Both the position numbers and the translations under genes were made by a program. Under the pieces are notes generated by a model, which ran no database searches, had not been told where the DNA came from, and was given only the letters and a program-made list of their open reading frames with translations. Shown here piece by piece: positions 8,118-16,930 of a DNA stretch of 64,000 bases. This stretch comes from Dehalobacter sp. DCA (lineage in GTDB: Bacteria; Bacillota; Desulfitobacteriia; Desulfitobacteriales; Syntrophobotulaceae). Each line of letters starts with the position of its first letter. Position 1 is the first letter of the stretch. The stretch is taken from assembly GCF_000305775.1 (NCBI RefSeq), contig NC_018866.1:620001-684000 (forward strand), written 5' to 3'.

Positions 8118-8801
8118 TCAAGCTCCCTCCCCCTCTGTTAAGTTTCCATCCAAAATATGAACAAGGCGTTTGGCGTGACGCGCAATATTTTGATCATGGG
8201 TTATCATAATGATGGTTCTGCCTTCATGATTTAATTTTTCGAAAAGATCCATGACCTGATTGCCGGTTTTTTGGTCCAAGGCTCCGGTTGGTTCATCCGC
8301 AAGCAGAATAGTCGGGTCGGTAACGATCGCCCGGGCGATGGCCACCCGTTGTTGTTGTCCGCCGGAAAGTTGATTGGGGAGGCTTTCTAGCTTGTCTTGA
8401 AGCCCAACACGCGTGAGAATAGCCTTGGAGCGTTTTAGGCGTTCCACGGGAGACAGACCGCTATAAATGAGTGGAAGCTCAACATTTTGCTGGGCAGTCA
8501 TGCGCGGCAAAAGTTGAAAGTTTTGAAAAACGAAGCCAATCTCTTTGTTCCGTACTCTGGCCAATTCAATCTCATTCAAATCGTCGATATCGTTGCCGGA
8601 TAGAAAATATTTGCCGGTTGACGGGACATCCAAACAGCCGATGATATTCATCAGCGTAGTTTTTCCTGAACCGGAGGGACCAAGAATGGATAAGGATTCG
8701 CCTGAACGAACAGTAAGATTGACATGATGCAAAACTTCAAGTTCTTCTTCTCCCATGAAGTAGCTTTTACAAACATCTTGCATCTTAAAGATTTCCGTCA
8801 T
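8118..8801 (-). CDS. ABC transporter ATP-binding protein (MacB/LolD type)
   Basis: A 227-residue ATPase with all nucleotide-binding motifs: Walker [10 protein letters not shown] near residue 40, Q-loop [11 protein letters not shown], signature [14 protein letters not shown], Walker [13 protein letters not shown] and the H-loop ITHD. It powers the adjacent FtsX-type permease. The ATG at 8801 follows GGAGG and is preferred over an in-frame start 30 bp upstream. It overlaps the end of the membrane-fusion gene by 17 bp, so the three genes form one operon in the order adaptor, ATPase, permease. Confidence 0.92.
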   Translation of the reverse strand: MTEIFKMQDVCKSYFMGEEELEVLHHVNLTVRSGESLSILGPSGSGKTTLMNIIGCLDVPSTGKYFLSGNDIDDLNEIELARVRNKEIGFVFQNFQLLPRMTAQQNVELPLIYSGLSPVERLKRSKAILTRVGLQDKLESLPNQLSGGQQQRVAIARAIVTDPTILLADEPTGALDQKTGNQVMDLFEKLNHEGRTIIMITHDQNIARHAKRLVHILDGNLTEGEGA

Positions 8802-9675
8802 TGATCTGGCCTCCTTGCATTCTGCCGCCAAAGGTCAAATTATTTGCTGTCGTTGTTTTGGGATAATAGATAGTTTCTCCTACGGCTACCCCTTTTTTGA
8901 TTTCTACGGTTTGGCCGTCATTAACACCGGTAGTAATCTCCGTATGCACGACGGTATTGCGTTCCCCTTCTTTGAAGACGAAGGGCGTGTTGTTAGCGTC
9001 AAACTGGATCGCGGACATGGGCAAGGTAACCACTCCGACTGCTTTTTGATTTTGGATGGTTACTTCTGCCGTCATGCCGATGCGTAGACTTGGATCTTTA
9101 TTAATGTCTACAGCTGCCGTAAAGTAGGTCACACCACCTGCAACCGTACCTTCTCTGGAAATACTGCAGATTGTTCCCTTCAGTTTTTTTTGAATAGCGG
9201 CAATTTCAATATTTGCTTCGTTGCCTGTCTTTATGGCAGGGAGATCATATTCATCGACTTTGATACTAATTTGAAGGTTGTCATAATCAACGATGTCCAT
9301 GAGAATTGTACCGGCCATGACCTGGGACCCCTCTTCCACGGTCAGGTTTGTTATTTCACCATTAATTTTGGCTTTTATCGCCTCACCGGTTGTTGTTTTA
9401 AGTAAGATATCTCCTTCTTTAACCGTATCTCCTTCTTGAAAATTAAGCTTTGTAACCTGCATTATTTTTTCTGACATGACGGTTTGACGGTTTTGGGTTT
9501 CGATATTTCCAGAAAATGTATAATTGGTCGTGATATCCCTCTTTTGGGCAGTTACACTATCATAGGAAAAAGGTTCTGGTCGTAAGAGGTAAGCCGACGC
9601 AGCACTAATAACGCCAAGGGTGATCAAGCTATAAATCATCCATTTGCGGATTTTTGATTTTCTTTTTGTTTTCAT
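8785..9675 (-). CDS. Membrane-fusion/HlyD-like adaptor subunit of the MacAB-like exporter
   Basis: A 296-residue protein with one N-terminal membrane anchor (WMIYSLITLGVISAASAYLL), then the biotinyl-lipoyl-like hairpin and beta-barrel domains of periplasmic adaptor proteins: GNIETQNRQTVM, NFQEGDTVKEGDILLK, and DINKDPSLRIGMTAEVTI. In Firmicutes such proteins link an ABC permease to the outside of the cell. The ATG at 9675 has GGAGG 7-8 nt upstream; an earlier ATG at 9708 lacks one. It is the first gene of the three-gene export operon. The coiled-coil hairpin is very short compared with Gram-negative MacA. Confidence 0.87.
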   Translation of the reverse strand: MKTKRKSKIRKWMIYSLITLGVISAASAYLLRPEPFSYDSVTAQKRDITTNYTFSGNIETQNRQTVMSEKIMQVTKLNFQEGDTVKEGDILLKTTTGEAIKAKINGEITNLTVEEGSQVMAGTILMDIVDYDNLQISIKVDEYDLPAIKTGNEANIEIAAIQKKLKGTICSISREGTVAGGVTYFTAAVDINKDPSLRIGMTAEVTIQNQKAVGVVTLPMSAIQFDANNTPFVFKEGERNTVVHTEITTGVNDGQTVEIKKGVAVGETIYYPKTTTANNLTFGGRMQGGQINDGNL

Positions 9676-9857
9676 TTCAGGTGCCTCCCGTTTAGCAAGT
9701 GCCTCCATTTATTTAGAAGCATTCAAATATTTAAATATTTTTTTGTTCATTAGCTTAGTATGAGCGAAAAAGTTCAATTCAATTAATTCATTATGATTAC
9801 ATAATCTCCGCTCCTTACCATCCATGGAGTGAGGTATAAGGCCATCTGTAGGCAAAT

Positions 9858-9896
9858 AAAAAAGGTAAGAACCATACAGTTGATTCTTGCCTTTTG
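9858..9896 (-). terminator. Intrinsic terminator of truA
   Basis: A hairpin with arms of about 11 bp (AAAAGGTAAGAA against TTCTTGCCTTTT, one wobble) is followed on the minus strand by a T-rich tract. It lies 76 bp beyond the truA stop codon. Confidence 0.75.
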
Positions 9897-9971
9897 CTTA
9901 CTCGGTTTATATTTGTTTCCTCAGTTTATATTTGTAAATCTTAAATTTTATCCTCTTTACTATAATAATAG

Positions 9972-10706
9972 TTAGTACTGTACATCGACTAAGCATAAAC
10001 CTTTGGCTTGAGCCAAGGGCCGTGCTTCCCAACGTTTCTTTTCCTGTAAGATTTTTTCGACATCGTTCGGCTGCAGCGTGCCTTTTCCTACTTCGAGCAG
10101 CGTTCCAACGATAATTCTTAGCATATTCCATAGAAAGCTATTACCGTTAAATTCAATTTTAATAAGGCCTTTATTTTCGTTAATCAAAATAGAATTGATC
10201 GTTTTAACAGTGGATTTAGCACTGCGCTCATTTGTAAAGCTCTGAAAATCATGCGTTCCAATGAGCAGTTCGGCAGCAGTCCTCATTTGTTCCAGATCCA
10301 GCTTATCCGCTAAGTGATAGGTATATTTTCTGTTAAATACATCCCTGAATTTATTATTATTGATGGTATAAACATACGTTTTTGCTTTGACGTTATATCT
10401 GGCATGAAATCTTTCAGATACTTCTTCCATTGATTTTACAACAATATCTTCCGGTAAAAATTCATACAAATAGGCTAAGATCTTCTTGGTCTTGAAGGTA
10501 GATGTTGTATGGAAATTAGCAATGTAATTTTCGGCGTGTACCCCGGCATCTGTCCTTCCACAGCCGATAACCTGAATCTTCTCCTCTGCCATTTTTGCTA
10601 AGACAGTTTCAATTTTACCTTGAATCGTCAGATCGGTATCTTTTTGTTTTTGCCAACCTTTATATTTGGTCCCATCATAGGCGATTGTCATTCTTAAATT
10701 TCTCAT
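9972..10706 (-). CDS. truA: tRNA pseudouridine(38-40) synthase TruA
   Basis: A 244-residue enzyme that converts uridines 38-40 of the tRNA anticodon stem to pseudouridine. The catalytic Asp is residue 53 in CGRTDAGVHA, and other family blocks are present: YDGTKYKGWQKQ at the N-terminus, FHARYNVKAKTYVY near residue 106, and FNGNSFLWNMLRIIVGTL near residue 190. Length is normal for the family. It is a single gene here with its own terminator; in many Firmicutes truA sits in the ribosomal protein region, which is not the case here, so this may be a second copy. Confidence 0.95.
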   Translation of the reverse strand: MRNLRMTIAYDGTKYKGWQKQKDTDLTIQGKIETVLAKMAEEKIQVIGCGRTDAGVHAENYIANFHTTSTFKTKKILAYLYEFLPEDIVVKSMEEVSERFHARYNVKAKTYVYTINNNKFRDVFNRKYTYHLADKLDLEQMRTAAELLIGTHDFQSFTNERSAKSTVKTINSILINENKGLIKIEFNGNSFLWNMLRIIVGTLLEVGKGTLQPNDVEKILQEKKRWEARPLAQAKGLCLVDVQY

Positions 10707-10817
10707 TTAGAGTCTGCCTTTCTATATTTTTTTAAATGTCTTAATTATCCCTAGAATAACTTACTACAACGATCAACATAATAATAATGAAATAAAAACA
10801 ATTTGGAGGTGTGTTCC

Positions 10818-11015
10818 ATGTATGGGACTGTTAAGTGGTTCAACTCTGAAAAGGGATTCGGATTTATCGAAGGAGATGGCGGACAGGATGTGTTTGTTCA
10901 TTTTTCATCTATTAAATCCCAAGGATATAAATCACTCAATGAAGGTCAAAAAGTACAATTTGATGTAGAAAAAGGACAACGCGGGCTCCAGGCAACAAAT
11001 GTAACTCTTTCTTAA
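10818..11015 (+). CDS. csp: Cold-shock domain protein
   Basis: A 65-residue single-domain cold-shock protein with both RNA-binding motifs, KGFGFIE (RNP1) and VFVHFS (RNP2). These proteins bind single-stranded RNA and DNA and act as RNA chaperones. The ATG at 10818 is chosen because TTTGGAGGTG lies just upstream and the product then begins MYGTVKWFN, the family standard; the in-frame start 15 bp earlier would overlap that site. It is monocistronic with its own terminator. Confidence 0.95.
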   Translation: MYGTVKWFNSEKGFGFIEGDGGQDVFVHFSSIKSQGYKSLNEGQKVQFDVEKGQRGLQATNVTLS

Positions 11016-11028
11016 AAATATATCTTTA

Positions 11029-11066
11029 TAATAGCACTGTTTATTTTTTATACGGTGCTATTTTTC
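11029..11066 (+). terminator. Intrinsic terminator of the cold-shock gene
   Basis: AATAGCAC and GTGCTATT form an 8-bp stem followed by TTT on the plus strand, starting 14 bp after the cold-shock stop codon. It also lies at the 3' end of the minus-strand interrupted zinc-ribbon gene and could serve both. Confidence 0.75.
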
Positions 11067-11285
11067 CGGTTATGGTACTCTTTTGGGGTAAGTCTCAGAT
11101 GCGTTATTCAAAGCCTGAAGTGCTTGTTCTTCAGGCATATTTCCAATTATGTCAGCACATTTGTTACATAGTATCTTTCCTTTACCTTGAAAAGCACTAA
11201 TACTTCTTTGAATAGGCTACACTAAACTGGACAGTTTTCTTAAGGTCTTGTAAATTAAAAGTAATAATCAAAGGAGCAAAAGACA

Positions 11286-11570
11286 ATGACCAAAAGAGAA
11301 CGAAGATCTTTTACCGATGAATTCAAGAATCAAATGGTTCAGTTATATCTGAACGGCAAACCGAGAGCCGAAATTCTGAAGGAATATGATATAGGTGGTT
11401 CAACCTTTGACAGATGGACGAAACAACATGAGAAAACAGGTTCATTTCGTGAAAAAGATAATCTTAGTGATGAACAGAAAGAACTCATAAAACTTCGCAA
11501 AGAAAACCAGCGCTTGTTGATGGAAAATGATATTTTAAAGCAAGCCGCGCTGATCATGGGACGAAAGTAG
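11286..11570 (+). CDS. IS3-family transposase OrfA (HTH protein)
   Basis: A 94-residue DNA-binding subunit: a helix-turn-helix (RSFTDEFKNQMVQLYLNGKP... then GGSTFDRWTKQ) in the first 45 residues, and a C-terminal leucine-zipper-like helix (LRKENQRLLMENDILKQAAL) used for dimerisation. It binds the IS ends. Near its 3' end is a slippery heptamer T-TTA-AAG (11534-11540) in the correct phase for -1 frameshifting, which would yield the OrfAB fusion transposase, as known for this IS family. Confidence 0.92.
   Translation: MTKRERRSFTDEFKNQMVQLYLNGKPRAEILKEYDIGGSTFDRWTKQHEKTGSFREKDNLSDEQKELIKLRKENQRLLMENDILKQAALIMGRK
11534..11540 (+). promoter_or_regulatory. Probable -1 programmed frameshift site (TTTAAAG)
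   Basis: The heptamer fits the X-XXY-YYZ rule in the orfA frame (codons TTA, AAG). The -1 frame is open from 11531 through the whole of orfB. IS3 elements use such sites to make the fused transposase. Confidence 0.7.
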
Positions 11571-11572
11571 AC

Positions 11573-12406
11573 GTGATAAGGCAAAATGCCCACAAATACT
11601 CGGTATCAGCAATGTGTAAAGTCCTACAAGTGAATCGCAGTAGTTATTACTACAAATCAACCTATCAGGAAGTTGAAGACGATGTTGAGCAGCACGTTAT
11701 CGAGATTTTTGAATCAAATCAACGGGTCTATGGTACCAGAAAGATTAAGATTGAGCTTCAAAAGAAGAATTTAACAGTCTCTCGTCGCCGAATCGGTCGA
11801 TTGATGAAGAAAAATGGCTTAGTTTCAACATACACAGTAGCTCAATATAAGCCATTCAAAACCAAATGCAACGAAGCTGAAATCAAGAATGAATTGAATC
11901 GGGAATTTGAAAAAGCGGTGCCATTGGAGACCGTTGTTAGCGACCTGACATATGTTCGAGTAGGAACCAAATGGCATTATATCTGCCTTCTCGTTGATTT
12001 ATTTAATCGGGAGATAATTGGACAGAGCTGTGGCAAAGCGAAAGACGCTGCCCTGGTATATCGGGCTTTTGCTAGCGTGAAGTCCAATCTACATAATATT
12101 AGGATGTTTCATACAGACCGTGGCAGCGAGTTTAAAAACCAGCTAATTGATGAAGTAATTTCAACCTTTAATATTCAGCGTTCTTTGAGTATGAAGGGCT
12201 GTCCTTATGATAACGCCGTATCCGAGGCTACCTTCAAACTAGTTAAGACAGAGTTTGTGAAAAACCGACGCTTTGTATCACTGGAACACCTAGAGAATGA
12301 ATTGAAGTCTTATATTAAGTGGTTCAATGAAAAGCGAATTCATTCAACACTAGGCTACCTTAGTCCTCTGGAGTATAAAACCATTTACCTTAACAAATCT
12401 GTCTAG
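11573..12406 (+). CDS. IS3-family transposase OrfB (DDE integrase domain)
   Basis: A 277-residue catalytic subunit with an N-terminal HTH_21-like region (YGTRKIKIELQKKNLTVSRR near residue 50) and a retroviral-type integrase core. The DDE residues are visible in VSDLTYV, FHTDRGSEF and VSEATFK. The stop lies inside the right inverted repeat, as usual. It is read in the -1 frame relative to orfA, so it is most likely made as an OrfAB fusion by frameshifting; the GTG at 11573 is only the first internal start. Confidence 0.92.
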   Translation: MIRQNAHKYSVSAMCKVLQVNRSSYYYKSTYQEVEDDVEQHVIEIFESNQRVYGTRKIKIELQKKNLTVSRRRIGRLMKKNGLVSTYTVAQYKPFKTKCNEAEIKNELNREFEKAVPLETVVSDLTYVRVGTKWHYICLLVDLFNREIIGQSCGKAKDAALVYRAFASVKSNLHNIRMFHTDRGSEFKNQLIDEVISTFNIQRSLSMKGCPYDNAVSEATFKLVKTEFVKNRRFVSLEHLENELKSYIKWFNEKRIHSTLGYLSPLEYKTIYLNKSV

Positions 12407-12785
12407 TTTACTGTTGACAATCCACTTTCATCACTACAAGCGTTACGGAATATCGGCACATTACAGAATTCACATCGTTGAAATTCAGCATCCTGATGAC
12501 CTTTAAGATAGCCTTGAGCATTACTGCGTCTTAATTTTTGATGTCTCATTTTTTTCACTTCCACAAAAAAGTTAATGTTATGTTGTCCAGAATCCAAGTT
12601 CTTTAATAAGGGAAAAGAAAAAGGGTTCGGAATCGAACCTCTTAGTTTTGCTTTATTAAACTAAGTTCATTATAACATAAAAATACTTTCTTTACTATAA
12701 CAGCCGGGCTCTCATCAATCAATGAAACATAATAAAAAGGTATTCGAACTCTTCGAACTAAGCATTACACGTGAGGTAACATTAC

Positions 12786-14276
12786 ATGAATAAAGATTCG
12801 CGAGATTTCAATTTTTCATTTAAGAGTCTCTGCTCCATTGCAGCCATTTTAACAGCCGGTTACGCAATTGGCCATCACAAAGAACAAAAGTCCCTAAAAA
12901 TCCGCCGGGCAAAAAATCGAAAAATAATGCTGGCATCTTTACCGCTAGCTTTAATAACTACCGGACCACTAACGCGTAAGTTAATTCAAAAAAATGTAGC
13001 AAAAGCAATTACTATTTTAACAACAGATGAATACGGTAAAAACGTCATGGAGCTATGGACTGCCATTCATCGGGCCGGTGTTCAAAACATTGTTGAAAAC
13101 AACTTAAGGGCAACACAAGGGACAACGATCAACAGGCCAATTGGCAGTTCAAAAAGGTTTGACGGGTTCGATAACCTTATGTTTGTTCCACCTCAAATGA
13201 CGATGCTCTCTAAATCAGGCGAGACCGCAGTTGATATGAAAGTGACACTGGGCCCTAAGTCAGCCAAGCCTCTTACAGTCAATATACCTCTTCTTATTTC
13301 TGGAATGGCTTATGGAATCGCTCTAAGCGAGCCCGCAAAAATAGCTTTAGCCAGGGGAGCAAAGCTAGCAGGGACAGCTACAAACTCCGGTGAAGGCCCC
13401 TATCTGAAAGAAGAACGCGACGAAGCGGATAAATATATTTTGCAAATTGCCAATTGGCCATGGGGCTTACGCACGGATCAAGAGATTGCCTCTGCGGACA
13501 TGCTGGAAGTACATATTTCGCAAGGAGGGCAAAAAGGCGTCTTCTATGTAGCTCCGGATGAAATTAAAGGCAAAGCACGTAAACTCATGGGTTTATCCCG
13601 CAATCAAGGGATATCGGGTCTACCTGCTCCTCCCGGTGTACAAAGTGCCGCAGATTGGCCCATACTGGTCAATAACCTGCGTAATAAAGCGAATGGAATA
13701 CCTATTGCTCTGAAATTAATGGCCACAGATAAAATTGAAGAAGATTTAGGTTTAGCTGTAGATGCAGGGTTTGATGTCATTGCCGTCGACGGAACGCAAG
13801 GCGGATCTCTTGTCTCCAACCCCACAATGCAGGATGACTTTGGAATTCCCAGTCTCCATGCGTTAGTTCGCGCGGTCCGTTACTTACAAAACCGCGGAGT
13901 TCGAGAGCAGATAAGTCTGATTGTCTCTGGCGGCTATTTTAATCCCGGAAACTGTTTAAAAGCACTAGCGCTTGGTGCCGATGCTATTTATCTGGGTACC
14001 GTCCCCTTATATGCCTTAGCCAACAAGCAGCATCAAAAAGTAATCCCCTGGGAACCTCCTACAGTCCTTGTTAGCTATGCATCGAAATATAACAAAAAGC
14101 TGAACATAAACTTAAGCGCTGAAAGAGTATCCAATGTCTTACGTTCTATGGCTGTTGAAATGGAACAAGCCATTCGTGGCTTGGGGAAAGCTTCTGTCAA
14201 AGAGCTAAACCCTAGCGACTTAGTGGCGCTTGATACGTTCTCTGCTGAATTAACAGGGGTAAAAAGAGCATATTAG
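12786..14276 (+). CDS. FMN-binding glutamate synthase-like protein
   Basis: A 496-residue protein. The first ~65 residues carry two hydrophobic segments and a basic patch (KSLKIRRAKNRK), so it may be membrane-associated. The rest is the glutamate synthase alpha-subunit FMN/TIM-barrel domain: LLISGMAYGIALSEPAK, NSGEGPYLKEER, EVHISQGGQKG, and the FMN phosphate loops IAVDGTQGGS and IVSGGYFNPGN, then LGADAIYLGTVPLYAL. It lacks the amidotransferase domain and the cysteine cluster pattern of full GltB, so it is a stand-alone homologue whose substrate is uncertain. GTGAGGTAA precedes the ATG. It stands alone. Confidence 0.85.
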   Translation: MNKDSRDFNFSFKSLCSIAAILTAGYAIGHHKEQKSLKIRRAKNRKIMLASLPLALITTGPLTRKLIQKNVAKAITILTTDEYGKNVMELWTAIHRAGVQNIVENNLRATQGTTINRPIGSSKRFDGFDNLMFVPPQMTMLSKSGETAVDMKVTLGPKSAKPLTVNIPLLISGMAYGIALSEPAKIALARGAKLAGTATNSGEGPYLKEERDEADKYILQIANWPWGLRTDQEIASADMLEVHISQGGQKGVFYVAPDEIKGKARKLMGLSRNQGISGLPAPPGVQSAADWPILVNNLRNKANGIPIALKLMATDKIEEDLGLAVDAGFDVIAVDGTQGGSLVSNPTMQDDFGIPSLHALVRAVRYLQNRGVREQISLIVSGGYFNPGNCLKALALGADAIYLGTVPLYALANKQHQKVIPWEPPTVLVSYASKYNKKLNINLSAERVSNVLRSMAVEMEQAIRGLGKASVKELNPSDLVALDTFSAELTGVKRAY

Positions 14277-14281
14277 TTTAA

Positions 14282-14455
14282 TTATAAACCTAGAATTTGC
14301 CTGAATTCTTCTTTTAACTGTTTCTTAAACTGTAGATTCGGCTTCACGGTTACCTTATTTTCACGCAATTGAGGCAGAATCTTGAGGAACCCGTAGTCTT
14401 CTTTTTCAGCTGTTTCAATAATTTCCTTTACCTTATAAGATTTTCGCATATTCAT
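14282..14455 (-). CDS. Small hypothetical protein
   Basis: A 57-residue basic, mostly helical protein. The start at 14455 is chosen because AGGGG lies at good distance upstream, and it then begins 17 bp after the stop of the GAF-like membrane gene, so the two are likely co-transcribed. No membrane segment, Cys pair or known family is recognised. It converges closely with the FMN protein gene, with 5 bp between the ends. Confidence 0.55.
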   Translation of the reverse strand: MNMRKSYKVKEIIETAEKEDYGFLKILPQLRENKVTVKPNLQFKKQLKEEFRQILGL

Positions 14456-14471
14456 TAATCCCCTCCCCCTC

Positions 14472-15326
14472 TTAAATATCTCGTTCACGATTAATTACCA
14501 ATTCCTCATAGGCTTCGTTGTTATGACAGATGTTGTTCCAGATACTATCGATGATCATAGCATCGACCTGCTGAAACAGATACTTTTCGCTTTGAACGTA
14601 GATGATGGCGCATATCTCACTTCTAAAGAATAAGGGAACAGCCATGATTGATGCGTCGTCGCTGATCCTAAAGTCCTTATTAATAATCGATTCCTGAGCC
14701 AGCTCCTTTAATGTGGCTCTATTCACAATCGGTACTTTATTATATGAGGCAATCTCTTCAGATACAATCAGATAATTGCAGTGTGTCTTTCTAATAGTAT
14801 ATAGTTTAAATTGGATATTGATTACCTTTGTTATACTTTTAATAAAATATGGATCCGTAATTTCTTTTCCAATGTTTTTGATATCTTCAATCATTTCCAT
14901 TATCGATGCGTTATTTAAGATTCTTAATATCCCCATCAAGGCAACACTGACTTCATTCAGCATGGCATTTTTAATAACGGCAGACTCAGACAATATAGCC
15001 TCCATGCTAAGCTCTCCGTAAGGTGTTTTAATGCCAATCGTTTTAAAACTTAGAAACGGCAGCTTAATCATTAATAACCATAATAAAATATATAAGACGA
15101 TTCTTATCGCTTGAAATACGGGTGCTTGAAGAATTTGGGCAAAGACACCTAGATGATCTATATTTATCCCTACAGGATTGCTTAGAAATAACTCCTCACA
15201 GAAATAAAGGCCAATGAATACTGCGATCAGTGCGATGAATATCCCCCATATTTGTCTGGCATTTAACCGTTTTAGCTGATAAAGTGTTTTAGACAAAAAC
15301 GTTTCAAATATGTCTTTTATAATCAA
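14472..15326 (-). CDS. Membrane protein with C-terminal GAF-like sensory domain
   Basis: A 284-residue protein with two N-terminal membrane segments (IWGIFIALIAVFIGLYFC and AIRIVLYILLWLLMIKLPFL) and a cytoplasmic part of about 180 residues. The end of that part (MAVPLFFRSEICAIIYVQSE, then a long helix) looks like a GAF domain. No kinase, GGDEF or HTH output domain follows, so it would be a sensor without its own effector. It leads a probable two-gene unit with the 57-residue gene. Function unknown. Confidence 0.6.
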   Translation of the reverse strand: MIIKDIFETFLSKTLYQLKRLNARQIWGIFIALIAVFIGLYFCEELFLSNPVGINIDHLGVFAQILQAPVFQAIRIVLYILLWLLMIKLPFLSFKTIGIKTPYGELSMEAILSESAVIKNAMLNEVSVALMGILRILNNASIMEMIEDIKNIGKEITDPYFIKSITKVINIQFKLYTIRKTHCNYLIVSEEIASYNKVPIVNRATLKELAQESIINKDFRISDDASIMAVPLFFRSEICAIIYVQSEKYLFQQVDAMIIDSIWNNICHNNEAYEELVINRERDI

Positions 15327-15440
15327 ATTATTGCCCTCACTTTTATCCGATTACAGCAACAGTACCAATATATGGTAAGGTATAGTTAAAAATAACTCCT
15401 TGTGAAAAAGTAGAAATAATTTCTAATATATAAATATATA

Positions 15441-15495
15441 AACAGCTCCTTCCAGGCAGTATCCTCAACAGGATCCACTTCAGAAAGGAGCTGTT
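15441..15495. terminator. Nested hairpin between MtrH and membrane-protein genes
   Basis: An outer stem (AACAGCTCCTT against AAGGAGCTGTT) encloses an inner stem (ATCCT against AGGAT). It lies 41 bp beyond the stop of the minus-strand MtrH gene and has only a short T-run, so it is a probable but imperfect terminator. Confidence 0.5.
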
Positions 15496-15535
15496 TGTCC
15501 TATACATTCACTTACAAAATTACGACAATTGTTTT

Positions 15536-16489
15536 TTATTTGGTTTTATCGAATTCTACCAGTTTCTGTGCAAAATCATAAAAATATTTATTCAACGGAT
15601 GAGTAGGATTAGCCGGCAGCTCCTGGCTTTCGTCATAAGCCAAAGTTGAAACTATCATTGAAGCTGCCGCTACAGCAGGCAGTACGCTTGGAGCCGCTTT
15701 GATCGGACCATAAAATAAGAAATCGCTCCACAGGACGGCCGATACTGCATGCACTGCAGCATTCATGGCAGAAAAGCCTTCCCCACCCCATATCTCCCGG
15801 CTTTCTTTCCACATATACGTCCCATTAGCAGGAGCTGATCCAACCGGCCAACCGGTTTCCGCTTTGATTTGTTTGCCTGCCAGGGCTGAAAAAGAAATGG
15901 ACGGAAGATTCATGACTGTCGTATCGATCAAGACCGAGGCAAAATCTTTCGCTCCAATGGCTGTCAGCATTTCACGGCATGCCTGTACCCTGCCGGAAGG
16001 AGTCTGGTTCGTTTCATCAAAGACCTGCAGGACCGCGTGTTTGATTCCCAATTCTTTTAATGCCGCTGCCTGGCCGATCATGTCTTTATCCCAGGGTGTA
16101 ATGCTGTTATATAAAATTTTGTCCTGAATACCAAGACCGGCAGCATATTCTGCCGCATCAAGACGCGCTTTTTCGCCCCAAATGTCAATAGCAAAAGGGC
16201 GGTTGCTGATTGTAAGGTAAAAATCAATATATTCCTTCATCTCATCTGCGGAAACCGCTGTCATAGCTACTATGGCAGGTATCCCTGTCTGATCGGACAG
16301 CTCTTCCTGCCTGAGAATGTATGAACGGGCTTTTTCACGATCAAATTTCCTGTCACGGCGGCTTTCCAGAATACGGTCTCCATTATGAAACATTGAGGAT
16401 ATCAGCAGAGGCGGATTATCTCCAGGTTGGCCACCGATAATCATGTCACAGATACGGCAAACTTTTGGTGTTAAGTCATATTTAAACAT
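15536..16489 (-). CDS. mtrH: MtrH/MtgA-family corrinoid:tetrahydrofolate methyltransferase
   Basis: A 317-residue soluble protein of the tetrahydromethanopterin S-methyltransferase subunit H family, with a TIM-barrel fold. Characteristic blocks are GGQPGDNPPLLISSMFH near residue 19, RPFAIDIWG near residue 96, LIDTTVMNLPSI near residue 189, and GWPVGSAPANGTYMW near residue 216. Archaeal MtrH serves methanogenesis; bacterial homologues such as MtgA move a methyl group from a methylated corrinoid protein to tetrahydrofolate during glycine betaine demethylation. That role is inferred, since no corrinoid protein or MttB-type gene is adjacent. It is transcribed divergently from the riboswitch-controlled cobT, which supplies a corrinoid step. 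Confidence 0.85.
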   Translation of the reverse strand: MFKYDLTPKVCRICDMIIGGQPGDNPPLLISSMFHNGDRILESRRDRKFDREKARSYILRQEELSDQTGIPAIVAMTAVSADEMKEYIDFYLTISNRPFAIDIWGEKARLDAAEYAAGLGIQDKILYNSITPWDKDMIGQAAALKELGIKHAVLQVFDETNQTPSGRVQACREMLTAIGAKDFASVLIDTTVMNLPSISFSALAGKQIKAETGWPVGSAPANGTYMWKESREIWGGEGFSAMNAAVHAVSAVLWSDFLFYGPIKAAPSVLPAVAAASMIVSTLAYDESQELPANPTHPLNKYFYDFAQKLVEFDKTK

Positions 16490-16608
16490 TTTTTCTCCGA
16501 TATCTCTTTGGATGATTTAGCAAATCGTATTATACCATAGATCATTACAAATAACCATTAATTAACAGCGATTGCCAGATTGAGTGATTATTTAAAAATT
16601 AATTTGAC

Positions 16609-16637
16609 TTGACTTTATTTATGATTTTCGTTATCTT
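16609..16637 (+). promoter_or_regulatory. Sigma-A-type promoter of cobT
   Basis: TTGACT (16609-16614) and TATCTT (16632-16637) are 17 bp apart. Transcription would begin about 25 bp before the first conserved riboswitch bases, which fits. Confidence 0.55.
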
Positions 16638-16662
16638 AATAGAAGTTGAATATATTTATACA

Positions 16663-16864
16663 ATCTTAGGTGCCCCACTAAGGGGAGAATAGGAAAATCG
16701 GTCTAATCCGATACGGACCCACCACTGTATAGACGAGTCCCCGCTGATCCACTGGCGTATGCTGGGAAGGTGCGTTCAGGACGTTTGAGTCTGAGTCAGG
16801 AGGCCTGCCTAAGAGGTAAAAGTCTTTCCTGGGTAATGGAAAGCGGCGGTGATGACGGCAAAAT
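16663..16864 (+). promoter_or_regulatory. Cobalamin (AdoCbl-type) riboswitch
   Basis: The leader holds the conserved elements in order: AGGTGCC at 16668-16674, GGGAGAATAGGAAAATCGGT, CCACTGTA near 16722-16729, and the B12 box GAGTCAGGAGGCCTGCC at 16793-16809. Distal helices are present between them. It ends just before a strong terminator hairpin, so binding of a cobalamin is predicted to stop transcription of cobT. Confidence 0.93.
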
Positions 16865-16899
16865 CCCGACCACAAGAATATTTGTGGTGGGGTTTTATT
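16865..16899 (+). terminator. Riboswitch expression-platform terminator
   Basis: CCCGACCACAAG and TTTGTGGTGGGG form a long stem followed by TTTTATTTATTTTT. It sits between the B12 box and cobT, so it is the likely switchable terminator. Confidence 0.8.
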
Positions 16900-16930
16900 T
16901 ATTTTTAAATATTTAATTGGAGGTTTTTAA

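Larger units (their letters stand above)
11217..12418 (+). mobile_element. IS3-family insertion sequence, apparently intact
   Basis: About 1.2 kb bounded by imperfect inverted repeats: ACACTAAACTGGACAG at 11219-11234, and the complement of ACAGTAAACTAGACAG at 12399-12414 (14 of 16 match). It carries orfA and orfB in the usual -1 arrangement of IS3 elements. Both reading frames are open and the DDE residues are present, so it may be active. The outermost bases and the target duplication could not be fixed. It interrupts a zinc-ribbon gene on the opposite strand. Confidence 0.85.
11070..12549 (-). pseudogene. Small zinc-ribbon protein gene split by the IS3 element
   Basis: The 5' half (12549 down to about 12420) encodes MRHQKLRRSNAQGYLKGHQD and a CEFC knuckle. 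The 3' half (about 11215 down to the stop at 11070) encodes a matching CNKC knuckle and ends with NASETYPKRVP. Joined without the IS, they give a protein of about 92 residues with two C-x2-C pairs, a typical zinc-ribbon arrangement. GGAAGTGA precedes the ATG. The insertion sits between the two knuckles, so the product is almost surely inactive. The family is not recognised; the exact joint is uncertain by a few bases because no clear target duplication is visible. Confidence 0.65.

Noticed and set aside
12615-12645. Possible tRNA T-arm-like hairpin (GGTTCGATTCC)
   Set aside because: No acceptor stem, D-arm or anticodon arm can be built around it; it is only a short hairpin.
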